A stretch of DNA of 64,000 nucleotides from Paraburkholderia phenoliruptrix (GTDB lineage: Bacteria; Pseudomonadota; Gammaproteobacteria; Burkholderiales; Burkholderiaceae): assembly GCF_019511605.1 (NCBI RefSeq), contig NZ_JAEUAV010000001.1, positions 496,001 to 560,000 of the forward strand, in the 5' to 3' direction. The notes beneath the pieces are model-generated. The model had not been told where the DNA came from and searched no databases. It worked only from the letters and a program-made list of their open reading frames with translations. The position numbers and the translations under genes were made by a program. Below, in pieces: positions 26,006 to 36,600 of the stretch. Position 1 is the stretch's first letter. The number at the start of each line of letters is the position of its first letter.

Positions 26006-26938
26006 ATGAGTTCATCAAGCGACATCGAAAAATTATTCGATCATTTCGGCGGCGACGCCAACGCGTACCAGGAAATCGGTCGCGAAAACGAAGCGCATAC
26101 GGCGCGCACGCGCTGGCCGCTGCTGGTCACGCTGGATCTGCGGCAACCGCCGATTCCCGCTATCGGACAGCACGCGCAGACGAGCGCGAAGCCCGAGGCC
26201 GCCGACGATGAGCCCGCCGCAGCAGCGCCTGCCGCCGCGCGCCAGGACGCCGCGCCGAAAGACGCCGTTTCCGTCATGCGCGCTAAAGCGCCGCTTTTCA
26301 CACGATCGCCGCGGCGCGACATTCCGCCGGTTGTCGCGGCGGTGGCTGCGCCGGCCGGGCCGCGCGGCGCGGCGCGCTTTGGCACAGTGGATACGAGCGG
26401 CACGACGGCGCGGGTGTCGCCTTCGAGATCGGCGGCTGATTTGCCGCCCGCGTCGGCAGACTCGCGCATTCAGGCGCAGACGGATTTGCATGCGAAGGCC
26501 GGGACAGCGGGTCCCGCGACAGCGACAGTGAGGACCGTCACGCCGGCTGTGGCACCGATGTCGGCGTCATTGCTGGCGGCGAGATCCGCGGCGACGTCGG
26601 CGGCGACAGCAAGGTCCACGTTGCCGCCGGTGTCCGCCTTCACGTCGGCGTCCGCATCGGCGTCCGCGCCCGCGTCAGCGGCAACCCCCGAGTTCGAACC
26701 CACGCCAGCCGCAACTCACACATCTGCACCGCCCTCAACTTCGATCCTCGGCAAGCTTTTCAGCCGCCAGGATGACTCCGCGCCCACCCGCGCCGCCGCG
26801 CCGGCGGCGCAACCCGTCGCGCTGCAGTCGCTCTTCGACCGTCTGCGCGGCACGCCGCACGGCACCGCCGCCTCCGCGCGCGCGCCCGAAGCCGCGGCGC
26901 CTAACTCGTGGCTCGTCAACGGCCCGCGTCGCTCATGA
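26006..26938 (+). CDS. bcsP: Ala/Pro-rich cellulose biosynthesis protein BcsP
   Basis: A 310-residue protein with a short conserved head and a long disordered tail. The head DIEKLFDHFGGDANAYQEI with ARTRWPLLV (residues 6-45) resembles BcsR of enterobacteria, which also has RWPLL and helps BcsQ recruit the synthase. The rest is rich in Ala, Pro, Ser and Thr, with runs such as SASASASAPASAATPEF. The final segment FDRLRGTPHG may be a second contact site. Its stop overlaps the bcsQ ATG (ATGA), supporting partnership with BcsQ. The tail length is likely variable between strains. Confidence 0.8.
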   Translation: MSSSSDIEKLFDHFGGDANAYQEIGRENEAHTARTRWPLLVTLDLRQPPIPAIGQHAQTSAKPEAADDEPAAAAPAAARQDAAPKDAVSVMRAKAPLFTRSPRRDIPPVVAAVAAPAGPRGAARFGTVDTSGTTARVSPSRSAADLPPASADSRIQAQTDLHAKAGTAGPATATVRTVTPAVAPMSASLLAARSAATSAATARSTLPPVSAFTSASASASAPASAATPEFEPTPAATHTSAPPSTSILGKLFSRQDDSAPTRAAAPAAQPVALQSLFDRLRGTPHGTAASARAPEAAAPNSWLVNGPRRS

Positions 26939-27723
26939 AGGTCATCGCGGTGGTGTCCGCCAAAGGCGGCGTCGGCAAGACCACGCTTGCCGCCAATCTG
27001 GCTTCCGTGCTGGCCGCGAGCGGCCGTCGCGTAATCGCGCTCGACCTCGATCCGCAGAACGCGTTGCGCCTGCACTTCGGCGTGCCGCTCGACAGCATCG
27101 ACGGCCTGTCGCGCGCCACGTTGACCGGCGACGCGTGGCAGTCGGTCATGTTCGACGGCGTCGACGGCGTGACCGTCCTGCCCTACGGCGCCGTGCTCGA
27201 GGAAGACCGCCGCCGCTTCGAGGCACATGTCGACCAGGACCCGCTGTGGCTCGCGCACGCGCTGCGCAGCTTGCGGCTCGACGCGTCCGACGTGGTGATC
27301 GTCGATACGCCGCCGGGTTCCTCCGCGTACGTGCGCGCCGCGTTGTGCGCGGCCACCTTCGCGCTGAACGTGGTGCTGGCCGACGCGGCGTCTTACGCGG
27401 CCATTCCGCAGATGGAGCGGCTGATCGACACCTACGCGGCGCCGCGCTCGGAGTTCGGCGGCGTCGGTTACGTGGTGAACCAGATCGACCAGTCGCGCCA
27501 GTTGACCAAGGACGTGCTGAAGGTGCTGCGCCAGATGCTCGGCGACAGACTGTTCCCCGGCGTGATCCATCTGGACGAAGGCGTGAGCGAAGCGCTTGCC
27601 TGCGACACCACGCTCATCCATTACGACCCGTTGAGCCAGGCCGCCGCCGACTTCCGCGCGTGCGGCACCTGGCTCATGGCGGCGGTCGACGCGATCGCCG
27701 TCTCGCCGAGGAACGTCGCATGA
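26935..27723 (+). CDS. bcsQ: Cellulose synthase-associated MinD/ParA-like ATPase BcsQ
   Basis: A 262-residue P-loop ATPase. The deviant Walker A motif SAKGGVGKTTLAANLASVLA lies at 8-27, Walker B-type residues at VIALDLDPQNALRLHFG, and a second conserved VVIVDTPPGSS near 120. BcsQ localises or activates the cellulose synthase at the inner membrane. The start at 26935 is fixed by ATGA overlap with bcsP, and its stop overlaps bcsA in the same way, so the three are translationally coupled. Confidence 0.92.
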   Translation: MKVIAVVSAKGGVGKTTLAANLASVLAASGRRVIALDLDPQNALRLHFGVPLDSIDGLSRATLTGDAWQSVMFDGVDGVTVLPYGAVLEEDRRRFEAHVDQDPLWLAHALRSLRLDASDVVIVDTPPGSSAYVRAALCAATFALNVVLADAASYAAIPQMERLIDTYAAPRSEFGGVGYVVNQIDQSRQLTKDVLKVLRQMLGDRLFPGVIHLDEGVSEALACDTTLIHYDPLSQAAADFRACGTWLMAAVDAIAVSPRNVA

Positions 27724-29924
27724 GCACGCCGCAATCGCAGCCCATCGAAGCGGTGGAACCGTCGCGGCTCGAACGCTTCGTCGACGCGCGCTTCTGGAAT
27801 AGCCGCATCGTCACCGCGCTCGTCACGCTGCTCGCGCTCGTCACGCTGTACTTCGTGTTCACGGTGCCGCTCGCGTTCTACGAGCAACTCACGTTCGCCA
27901 CCTGCTGCTTCGTCGCCGCGCTGCTGTTTCGCCGCCTGCAAGGCCGTTACGCGACGATGGTGATGATCATGCTCTCGGTGGTCACCTCGGGCCGTTATAT
28001 GTACTGGCGGCTCACCGCGACGACCTACTGGGAGCATCCGCTCGACGCCGCCTGGGGTTTGCTGCTCGTGTCCGCCGAAGTCTATTCGACGCTCGTGCTG
28101 ATGCTCGGCTACTTCCAGACGGCATGGCCGCTCAAGCGCAAGCCGATGCCGCTGCCCGCCTCGCGCGACGCGTGGCCGACCGTCGACGTGTTCATTCCCA
28201 CCTACAACGAACCGCTCTCGGTGGTGAAGCCGACCATCTACGCGGCGCTCGCGCTCGACTATCCGGCCGACAAGCTGTCCATCCACGTGCTCGACGACGG
28301 CCGCCGTCCCGAGTTCAAGGCGTTCTGCGAGGAAGTCGGCGTCAACTGGACGATCCGCACGCACAACCGCCACGCGAAGGCCGGCAACATCAACGAGGCG
28401 CTCAAGATCACCAGCGGCGAATACCTCGCCATTTTCGACTGCGACCACATTCCGACCCGCTCGTTCCTGCAGATCGGCCTCGGCTGGTTCCTGCGCGACA
28501 AGCTGCTGTCGATGCTGCAAACGCCCCACCACTTCTTTTCCGCCGACCCGTTCGAGCGCAACCTCGGCACCTTCCGCAAAGTGCCGAACGAAGGCGAGCT
28601 GTTCTACGGGCTCGTGCAGGACGGCAACGATCTGTGGAACGCCACGTTCTTCTGCGGTTCGTGCGCGCTGCTGCGCCGGAGCATGGTGGAAGAGATCGGC
28701 GGCATCGCAGTGGAAACCGTCACCGAAGACGCGCACACGGCGCTCAAGCTGCACCGGCTCGGCTACACCACCGCTTATCTGGCGATTCCTCAAGCCGCCG
28801 GGCTCGCCACCGAAAGCCTGTCAGGCCACATCGGCCAGCGCATCCGCTGGGCGCGCGGCATGACGCAGATTTTCCGCATCGACAATCCGCTCACCGGCAA
28901 GGGGCTGAAGCTCGGTCAGCGCCTGTGCTACCTGAACGCGATGATGCACTTCTTCTACGGCATCCCGCGTCTGGTGTTCCTGACGGCGCCGCTGTCGTAT
29001 CTGTTCTTCGGCGCGCACGTGATCGAAGCCGCCGCGAGCACCATTGCGATCTACGCGCTACCGCACATGATGCACGCGAGCATTACCAATTCGCGCATGC
29101 AGCGCTCGTTCCGTCATTCGTTCTGGGCCGAGGTGTACGAGTCGGTGCTGGCGTCGTACATTACCGCGCCCACGCTGCTCGCGCTAATCAACCCGAAACT
29201 CGGCAAGTTCAACGTGACGGCCAAGGGCGGCCAGATCGAAAAGAACTATTTCGACTGGGCAATCTCGCGGCCGTACCTGTTCCTGTTGTTGCTGAACCTG
29301 ATCGGCTTCTGCGTGGGCATCGCGCACATCTATCTGAACTGGCACACGCGCAGCGTCGTGCAGACCACGCTGCTGAACCTCGGCTGGACCGTCTACAACA
29401 TGCTGATTCTCGGCGCGAGCGTGGCCGCGGCCAGAGAGCGGCGGCAGATTCGCGCGGTGCACCGCGTCGCGATGGAAATGCCGGTCATGCTGAAGTTCTC
29501 GACCGGACGCACGCTCGCGTGCCGCACCATTGACTATTCGGAAGGCGGCGTGGGTGTCGCGCTGCCGGCCGCGATTCAGGTGCCGATGCACGAGCGCGTC
29601 ACCGTTTCGCTGTTTCGCGGCGACGAGGAATACGCGTTCCCCGCCACCGTCGGCTTCACCGCGCCGGGCCGCGTGGGACTGCGCTTCTCCGCGATGACGC
29701 GCGAGCAGGAGTACGAGTTCGTCAAGACCACCTTTGCACGCGCCGACGCCTGGACCGGCTGGGCCGAAGGACGCCAGCAGGACACGCCGCTGCGCGGCCT
29801 CTCGCACGTGCTCACGGTCGGCGCGCGCGGCATCGCGGGTCTCTTCGAACATCTTTACAGCGACCTGCGAAGCTCGCTGAAAAGCCGTCCGGTGGACGTC
29901 AAGAAGCTAAAAACCAAAGACTGA
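27720..29924 (+). CDS. bcsA: Cellulose synthase catalytic subunit with PilZ domain
   Basis: A 734-residue inner-membrane glycosyltransferase family 2 enzyme that polymerises UDP-glucose and threads the chain through its own channel. Processive GT2 motifs are all present: DDG 192-194, DCD 240-242, TED 335-337 and QRIRW 373-377. A PilZ domain follows with R574-R578 (RRQIR) and D605-S607-G610 (DYSEGG), the residues that bind cyclic-di-GMP and relieve autoinhibition. About eight membrane helices flank the catalytic domain. Start at 27720 overlaps the bcsQ stop. Activity should respond to the local GGDEF-EAL enzymes. Confidence 0.96.
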   Translation: MSTPQSQPIEAVEPSRLERFVDARFWNSRIVTALVTLLALVTLYFVFTVPLAFYEQLTFATCCFVAALLFRRLQGRYATMVMIMLSVVTSGRYMYWRLTATTYWEHPLDAAWGLLLVSAEVYSTLVLMLGYFQTAWPLKRKPMPLPASRDAWPTVDVFIPTYNEPLSVVKPTIYAALALDYPADKLSIHVLDDGRRPEFKAFCEEVGVNWTIRTHNRHAKAGNINEALKITSGEYLAIFDCDHIPTRSFLQIGLGWFLRDKLLSMLQTPHHFFSADPFERNLGTFRKVPNEGELFYGLVQDGNDLWNATFFCGSCALLRRSMVEEIGGIAVETVTEDAHTALKLHRLGYTTAYLAIPQAAGLATESLSGHIGQRIRWARGMTQIFRIDNPLTGKGLKLGQRLCYLNAMMHFFYGIPRLVFLTAPLSYLFFGAHVIEAAASTIAIYALPHMMHASITNSRMQRSFRHSFWAEVYESVLASYITAPTLLALINPKLGKFNVTAKGGQIEKNYFDWAISRPYLFLLLLNLIGFCVGIAHIYLNWHTRSVVQTTLLNLGWTVYNMLILGASVAAARERRQIRAVHRVAMEMPVMLKFSTGRTLACRTIDYSEGGVGVALPAAIQVPMHERVTVSLFRGDEEYAFPATVGFTAPGRVGLRFSAMTREQEYEFVKTTFARADAWTGWAEGRQQDTPLRGLSHVLTVGARGIAGLFEHLYSDLRSSLKSRPVDVKKLKTKD

Positions 29925-29927
29925 TCT

Positions 29928-32468
29928 ATGCGCAACAGGATGGCGAAGGGAAGCACCAAACGCTCGAAGCACGAGCGCAACGACACGCGCAGCGATACAG
30001 ACGGCCAGCCGCGCGGCGCGCAACGCAGCCGCGCTTCGCGCCTGGCGCGCGGGCTCGCTTGCTGGCTCGCGCTGCAAACCGCGATCTCGGCGCCGCTCGC
30101 CTCGGTGGCGCAAGCGGCGGCTGCGGCCGCCGGTCCGACCAGCGGGGCGGCCGTCGCCACAGGCATGGGCAACGTCGCGCCGCCGAGCCCCGCCGTGCCC
30201 TACGATTCCTCGATGATCGCGCAGGCGCCGCTCGCCATGCCGACGCCTGCGCTCGCCGCCTCGGCCGTAAAGGCACTCGGCGTCAAGACCCCCACCACGG
30301 CCGAGCCGGGCACACTGGTGCCGGGCGGCCGCCGCCAGACGCTCACGTTCGCCGACCTTGGCGCGCTCGACCCGCTGCAACTGCGCGGCACCGACGGCCA
30401 GAACGGCGTGGCATTCTCGGTGCGCGGCGACGAAGTGGTGACCGGTGCGGTCCTGCATCTGATCTATAGCTATTCGCCCGCGCTGCTGCCCAACCTCTCG
30501 CAGCTGAAGGTGCTGGTGAACGGCGAGGTTGCCGCCACGCTGCCCGTGCCGCGCGAGCAGGCCGGCATGACGGTGGCACGCGACGTTTCGATCGATCCGC
30601 GCTTCGTCACCGAATTCAATCACCTGAACATCCAGCTGATCGGCCATTACACGACGAACTGCGAAGACCCGGCGAACTCCTCGCTGTGGGCCACCGTCAG
30701 CAATGCGAGTTCGCTCGATCTCACGTATGCGTCGCTTGCCAGCAAGCCGGATCTCGCGGCCTTGCCGCAGCCGTTCTTCGACCGCCGCGACGTGCGCCGC
30801 CTCGAATTGCCGTTTGTATTCCCGCAAAAGCCCAGCGCCGGCACGCTCGAAGCGGGCGGCATCGTGGCCTCGTGGTTCGGCGCGCTCGCCGGCTATCGCG
30901 GCGCGGTTTTCCCGGCGCAGCAGGACAACGTGCCGCTGTCGGGCAACGCCGTCGTGTTTGCCACCGACGATCAGCGTCCCGCCGGCGTGAAAATTCCGCC
31001 CATCTCGGGCCCGACCGTCGCGGTAGTGGAGCGCGACGCGCCTGCGCGCGGCAAGCTGCTGCTCGTGCTCGGGCGCAGCGACGCCGAGCTGAAGGTCGCC
31101 GCGCGCGCGCTCGGTATCGGCCGCAACATGCTGACCGGACAAAGCGCCACCATCACGGGCCTGACCGAACTCGCGAAGCGCGTCCCGTACGACGCGCCGA
31201 ACTGGCTGCCGACCAACCGGCCGGTCCGCTTCGGCGAACTCGCCGACGCGAGCGACCTGACCGTGTCCGGCTACGACGCCGACGCGGTCCACGTGAACCT
31301 GCGGGTGCCGCCCGACCTGTTCATGTGGCACACCAAGGGCGCGCCGATCGACCTGCGTTACCGCTATACGCCCCGGCCGCTGCGCGACCGCTCGTCGCTG
31401 AACGTCAGTGTGAACAAGGGCTTCGTGCAGTCGCTGCCGATTCCGGCGGAGTCGAGCTCCATGTTCGAACTGAGCCATTACTTCGCGCGGGTGCTGCCCG
31501 ACAAGACCGCCGAGGCGCGCCGCACGGTGCATATCCCGCCGCTTCTGCTGACGCCGCGCGCACAGTTGCGCCTGCACTTCTATTACGACATTCCGAATAC
31601 CGGCGAATGTCATGGCCGCCTGCTGCAAAACGTGGTCGGCGCGGTGGACCCGAACTCGACCATCGACCTCTCGTCGTTCCCGCACTACATGGCGCTGCCG
31701 GATCTGGCCGCGTTCGCGAACAGCGGCTTTCCGTTTACGCGCATGGCCGATCTGTCGGAGACTGCGGCGATCCTGCCGCAGGACGCGGACTCGAGCGACT
31801 ACAGCCTGTATCTGCTGACGATGGGCCGCATGGGCGCCTCGACCGGCTATCCGGTGGCGGGCGTGACCGTGAGCACGGCCGACGACGTCGACAAGTACGC
31901 CGACAAGGACCTGCTGATTTTCGGCGCGCCGGGCAAGCAGCCGCTTTTGCAACGCTGGGCGAAGTCGATGCCCTTCTCGAGCAACGGCGACTCGCACACC
32001 TTCCAGATCTCCGACATCGTCTTCAAGCTCGAGGACTGGTGGCACGGCGAACGCGGTGTCGAGCGCCTGCCCGCGCGCGCGGACCTGACGCTCGTCAGCT
32101 CGAACGGCGACGCGCTCCTCACCGGCTTCGAGTCGCCGCTCAGGAAGGGCCGCAGCGCGGTCGCGCTGATCAGCGCGGCCGGCCAGTCGGACGCCGATCT
32201 GTCCGCCGCGCTGCTCGACGCGGACATGCTGCCGGAAATTCAAGGCGCGATGGCCGTGATTCACGGCCGCACGGTGACCATCGCCTCGAACGGCGAGGCC
32301 TACTATGTCGGCCATCTGTCGCCGCAGGAGTACCTGCGCTGGGCGCTGTCGTCGCATCCGCTTCTGCTCATGCTGGGCGGCGTGCTCGCCGCGCTGATCA
32401 TCGCCGGGCTGTTTTACCGGATGCTGCGCTCCATTGCGGCGCGCCGTTTGAAGGATTCACAGGACTGA
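29928..32468 (+). CDS. bcsB: Cellulose synthase periplasmic subunit BcsB
   Basis: An 846-residue protein anchored by a C-terminal helix (LLLMLGGVLAALIIAGLFY, near 815-835) that packs on BcsA. The N-terminus is a long basic leader followed by a hydrophobic segment ending near SVAQAAAAAAG. The periplasmic part contains paired jelly-roll and ferredoxin-like domains, with recognisable segments DQRPAGVKIPPISGPTVAVV and FYYDIPNTGECHGRL. It guides the emerging glucan across the periplasm. Start lies 3 bp after the bcsA stop; the next gene begins 1 bp after its own stop. Confidence 0.94.
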   Translation: MRNRMAKGSTKRSKHERNDTRSDTDGQPRGAQRSRASRLARGLACWLALQTAISAPLASVAQAAAAAAGPTSGAAVATGMGNVAPPSPAVPYDSSMIAQAPLAMPTPALAASAVKALGVKTPTTAEPGTLVPGGRRQTLTFADLGALDPLQLRGTDGQNGVAFSVRGDEVVTGAVLHLIYSYSPALLPNLSQLKVLVNGEVAATLPVPREQAGMTVARDVSIDPRFVTEFNHLNIQLIGHYTTNCEDPANSSLWATVSNASSLDLTYASLASKPDLAALPQPFFDRRDVRRLELPFVFPQKPSAGTLEAGGIVASWFGALAGYRGAVFPAQQDNVPLSGNAVVFATDDQRPAGVKIPPISGPTVAVVERDAPARGKLLLVLGRSDAELKVAARALGIGRNMLTGQSATITGLTELAKRVPYDAPNWLPTNRPVRFGELADASDLTVSGYDADAVHVNLRVPPDLFMWHTKGAPIDLRYRYTPRPLRDRSSLNVSVNKGFVQSLPIPAESSSMFELSHYFARVLPDKTAEARRTVHIPPLLLTPRAQLRLHFYYDIPNTGECHGRLLQNVVGAVDPNSTIDLSSFPHYMALPDLAAFANSGFPFTRMADLSETAAILPQDADSSDYSLYLLTMGRMGASTGYPVAGVTVSTADDVDKYADKDLLIFGAPGKQPLLQRWAKSMPFSSNGDSHTFQISDIVFKLEDWWHGERGVERLPARADLTLVSSNGDALLTGFESPLRKGRSAVALISAAGQSDADLSAALLDADMLPEIQGAMAVIHGRTVTIASNGEAYYVGHLSPQEYLRWALSSHPLLLMLGGVLAALIIAGLFYRMLRSIAARRLKDSQD

Positions 32469-32469
32469 T

Positions 32470-33663
32470 ATGCAGTTTCGAATCAACAGGAAACAGGGCC
32501 TCGCGCTGGCGCTCGGCCTGACTTTGGGACTCACGGCATCGGCGGGTTTCGCGCGGCTCGTCAAGGCTGCGCAGCCGGCTGCCGCGCCGGGCGCCTGCGG
32601 CGACTGGAGCGGCTATCGCACTTTCGTCGAACGCTTCGTGCAGGCCGACGGCCGCGTGATCGACTACTCGACGCCGACCCAGCAGACCACCTCGGAAGGC
32701 CAGTCGTACGGCCTCTTCTTCGCCCTCGTCGCGAACGATCGCGCGACCTTCGACCGGCTCCTGAACTGGACGCGCATGAACCTCGCGGGCAATCAGTTCG
32801 ATCCGCAGAACGTGCGCCTGCCGGCCTGGCTATGGGGCAGGAAGGCGGACGGCTCGTACGGCGTGCTGGATCCTAATTCGGCTTCCGACTCCGACCTGTG
32901 GATCGCCTACGACCTGCTGCAAGCCGGACGCCTGTGGCACGAGCCCGCTTACACGCAACTCGGCCAGGCACTCGCGGCCCGCATCGCGCGCGACGAGATG
33001 ACCAACCTGCCGGGTGTCGGTCCCATGCTGCTGCCCGGACCGCAAGGCTTCAAGGACGGCGGCGTCACGCGGCTCAATCCGAGCTATCTGCCGCTGCCCG
33101 TGCTGCGCGCACTTGCGCAGGAGTTGCCCAACGGCCCGTGGGCGAAGCTCGCCGAGAGCGCCTACAGATTGATCAGGACCACTGCGCCGCAAGGCTTTGC
33201 GCCCGACTGGGCCGCGTGGCAGAACGGCCAGTTCGTGGTCGATCCGAAAAGCGGCGACACCGGCAGCTATGACGCGATTCGCGTCTATCTGTGGGCCGGC
33301 CTCGCGGCGCCCGCCGATCCGCTCGCGAAGCCGTGGCTCGCGGCGCTCGGCGGCATGCGCGCGCGCGTCGCGCAAAACGGCTTTCCGCCCGAGAAAGTGT
33401 CGTCGACCAGCGGCAACGCAAGCGGCGAAGGTCCGCTCAGCTATTGGGGCGCGCTCGCGCCGTACTTCAAGGCGCAAGGCGACGCGCACGGGCTCGGCCT
33501 CGCGCGCACGCACCTGGCTGCGCTCGACGCAAGCGTGCCGGGCCATGAGCCGGTGTACTACGACAGGGTGCTGGGCCTGTTCGGCACGGGTTTCATCGAC
33601 GGGCGCTATCGCTTTGACGAAAGCGGCCGTCTCGTGCCGAACTGGAGAAACGCATGCGACTGA
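32470..33663 (+). CDS. bcsZ: Periplasmic endo-1,4-beta-glucanase (GH8) BcsZ
   Basis: A 397-residue secreted glycoside hydrolase family 8 enzyme. A signal-like hydrophobic segment spans about 10-26. The catalytic acid Glu lies in TSEGQSYGLFFAL and the paired Asp in SASDSDLWIAYDLLQAGRLW. BcsZ trims nascent cellulose and is needed for normal fibre formation in several species. A TG-rich linker upstream leaves one base between it and bcsB. Its 3' end overlaps bcsC by 10 bp, where bcsC's ribosome site (ggag) lies inside bcsZ. Confidence 0.94.
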   Translation: MQFRINRKQGLALALGLTLGLTASAGFARLVKAAQPAAAPGACGDWSGYRTFVERFVQADGRVIDYSTPTQQTTSEGQSYGLFFALVANDRATFDRLLNWTRMNLAGNQFDPQNVRLPAWLWGRKADGSYGVLDPNSASDSDLWIAYDLLQAGRLWHEPAYTQLGQALAARIARDEMTNLPGVGPMLLPGPQGFKDGGVTRLNPSYLPLPVLRALAQELPNGPWAKLAESAYRLIRTTAPQGFAPDWAAWQNGQFVVDPKSGDTGSYDAIRVYLWAGLAAPADPLAKPWLAALGGMRARVAQNGFPPEKVSSTSGNASGEGPLSYWGALAPYFKAQGDAHGLGLARTHLAALDASVPGHEPVYYDRVLGLFGTGFIDGRYRFDESGRLVPNWRNACD

Positions 33664-36600
33664 GCGCCCTCGCATGGTCGCTGCGCTTTGCGCTGAGCGC
33701 GCCGCTCGTCTGCTGCCTGGCCGCAGCCGCGCCCGACGCGCTGGCGCAGGCGTCCAAAGATCCAATGAGCGTGCTGATCGACCAGGGCAAGTACTGGCAG
33801 TCGCATCAGCGTGGCGACCTTGCGGAACAGGCGTGGCTCAAGGTTCTGCGCATCGACCCGAAACAGCCGGACGCGCTGTTCGGCATGGGCATGGTGCTCG
33901 CGGACCGCAAGGACGGCGCGGGCGCGCAGCAGTACCTGTCACGCCTGAAGGCGGTCGCGCCCGACTACCCGCGGCTGGACGACCTGGGCCGGCGGCTCGG
34001 CGAATCGAGCCTGCGCGATCAGACCGTGAACGACGCGCGGCGGCTCGCGCAAAGCGGTCAGAGCGCGAGCGCGGTGCAGGAGTATCAGCGGGCTTTGACC
34101 GGCAAGCCGGCCACGCCCGAATTGCAGCTGGAATACTACCAGGCCCTCTCGGCGACGCCGCAAGGCTGGGACCAGGCGCGCCGCGGACTCGAACAGCTGG
34201 CGCGCGACAATCCCGACGATCCGCGCTACGCGCTCGCTTACGCGCAGCATCTGACCTATCGCGACGTCACGCGCCGCGACGGTATCGCGCGGCTGCAAAA
34301 GCTGGCGGGCGACAGCACGGTGGGCGCGTCGGCGAAAAAGAGCTGGCGCCAGGCGCTGCTCTGGCTCGACGCGCGTCCCTCGGATGCCGCGCTGTACCAG
34401 GCCTACCTGCAGGGCGCAAGCGACGACGCCGCCGTGAAGGCACGTTTCGATTCGATGGTGCAGCAGGATAAGGCTGCGCGTGAGCGCGCGCAGGAAAACG
34501 CCAGCGTGGACGCGCGCGGACGCCTGATCGCCGACGGTTTCGCCGCGCTCGATCACGACGACCCGGCCAGCGCGCGCGCGAAGTTTTCGTCGGTGCTGGC
34601 CAATAGTCCAAACGACACCGACGCGCTCGGCGGCATGGGCATTGCCGCGCTGAAGCAGGAGCATTTCGCCGAGGCGCGCAACTACCTGGAGCGCGCGTCG
34701 CGCAACGGCAACCCGGCGCGCTGGAAAACCGCGCTCGACAGTGCGACCTACTGGACCTACACGAGCGACGCGATCGGCGCGCGCAGCAACGGCGAGTTCG
34801 CGAAAGCCAAAGCGCTGTTCGAACGCGCAATCGCGCTGAATCCGTCCGACGTCACCGCGCAGGTGCTGCTCGGCGAAATGCTGCTCGCCAACCATGACGC
34901 CGCCGGCGCCGAACAGGCATACCGGATGGCGCTGCGCCGCCAGGCCGACAACCCCGACGCGATTCGCGGACTGGTCGGCGCCCTTGCCGCTCAGGGCCGC
35001 GGCGACGAAGCGCTGCAGTTTGCCAATCAGTTGAACGCGGAACAGCAGTCGAAGGCGGGCGGCATCAACCGTCTGCGCGGCGAAGCGCAGGCCGCGCAGG
35101 CTCGCGCGGCCGAAGCGCGCGGCGACCTGGGCAGCGCGCGCAGTCTCTTCGAAGACGCGCTGCTGAACACGCCCGACGACCCGTGGCTGCGCCTCGACCT
35201 CGCGCGCATCTACGTGCGCCAGGGGGCGGTCGCCAACGCGCGCAGCATGATGGACGGTCTGCTCGCCGCGCATCCCGACATGACGGATGCGCTGTACGCG
35301 AGCGCGCTGCTGTCCGCGGAAACGCAGGACTGGTCGACCGGTCTCGCGCAACTCGAACGCATACCGGCGGCGCAACGCACCGACGCGATGGCGTCGTTGC
35401 AGCATCGCCTATGGGTGCATCAGCAGGCGGAACTCGCGACTCGTATGGCGCACGCCGGCCAGACGCAACAGGCGCTGGCGACGCTGCGCGCGGCCGAACC
35501 GGTGGCGGGCAACAGTCCCGAACTGATCGGCGTGCTCGCGGCCGGCTACCAGCAGGCCGGCGACCCGAACCGCGCGCTGACGCTCGTGCGCGGTGCGATG
35601 AGCGCGGCGCCCGGCAACACCGACCTGCTGCTGCAATACGCAGGCATTCTGTCGGCCACGCAGCAGGAATCGGAACTCGGCATGGTGATGCGGCGGCTCG
35701 CGTCAATGCCGCTGACGCCGCAGCAGCGCACGGATTTCGGCAACCTGAACGTCGGCATCGTCATCAAGCAATGCGACCTGGTGCGTCGGCGCGGCGATCT
35801 CGCCAGCGCCTACGACGTGATCGCGCCGTGGCTCGCCGCGATGCCGGACAACCCCGATCTGCAAGCCGCGCTCGGCCGCCTGTATGCGACTGCCGGCGAC
35901 GACCGCAACGCGCTCGAAAGCTATCGCGTCGCGTTGCGGCGCAAGCCCGACGATCTGAATCTGCTGCAGGCGGCCATTTCCGCTGCGTCGGGCGCAAAGC
36001 AGTTCGACTACGCGGAAGCGCTCGCCAAAGACGCATTGAAGGCGGCGCCCGACGACCCCGGTGTGCTCGCCACGGTCGGGCGCATGTATCGCGCCGAGGG
36101 CAAGCTCTCGCTGGCGTCGACGTATCTGCAACGATCGCTCGTCGCCGCAAACACACCGTTGATGGCGAACGCGCCGCGCACCAGCGCCACGAGCAACGTG
36201 CCGCGCGGCTGGGAGACGGCGATGCGGCGCATCGGCGCTACGCCGCTGCCAGGCACCAATCCCTTCGAAGGAAAAACCGCGACGGTCGCGCCGACCGATG
36301 CCGATAATGCCGCGCTCGGCTTCAATGCTTCGGCGAATGCCGCGCGCGCTTCCCTTCCGTACTCGCAGTCCTCATTGCCGACACAGACCGTGCCGAACTA
36401 TCCGCCGCCCACGCAGCCTGCGCCGTATGTAGCGCCGTATGTAGCGCCGTATGTAGCGCCGTATGTAGCCCCGTATGTCGCGCCGTATGGCTCTTCTTCC
36501 GTCGCGCCTTATGCGGCGCCTGCGCAACCGTATACGCAGCCAGCTTCACAGCAAACCTCGCAGCCGTACGTGCAACCAACCTCCCAGCCGTACCTGCAGC

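Noticed and set aside
26772..27719. Open frame running in phase into bcsA across bcsP and bcsQ, giving a 1050-residue reading
   Set aside because: It is Arg/Pro-rich out-of-frame sequence over two well-recognised genes; BcsA homology begins only at 27720, where the ATGA coupling with bcsQ also lies.
29907..32357. An 816-residue open frame antisense to bcsB
   Set aside because: It is a codon-position shadow of bcsB with extreme Arg/His/Gln content and no recognisable domain.
36422..36481. Tandem repeats considered as a CRISPR-like or transposon end
   Set aside because: Units are contiguous, 12 bp and in frame within bcsC, without spacers or terminal inverted repeats.
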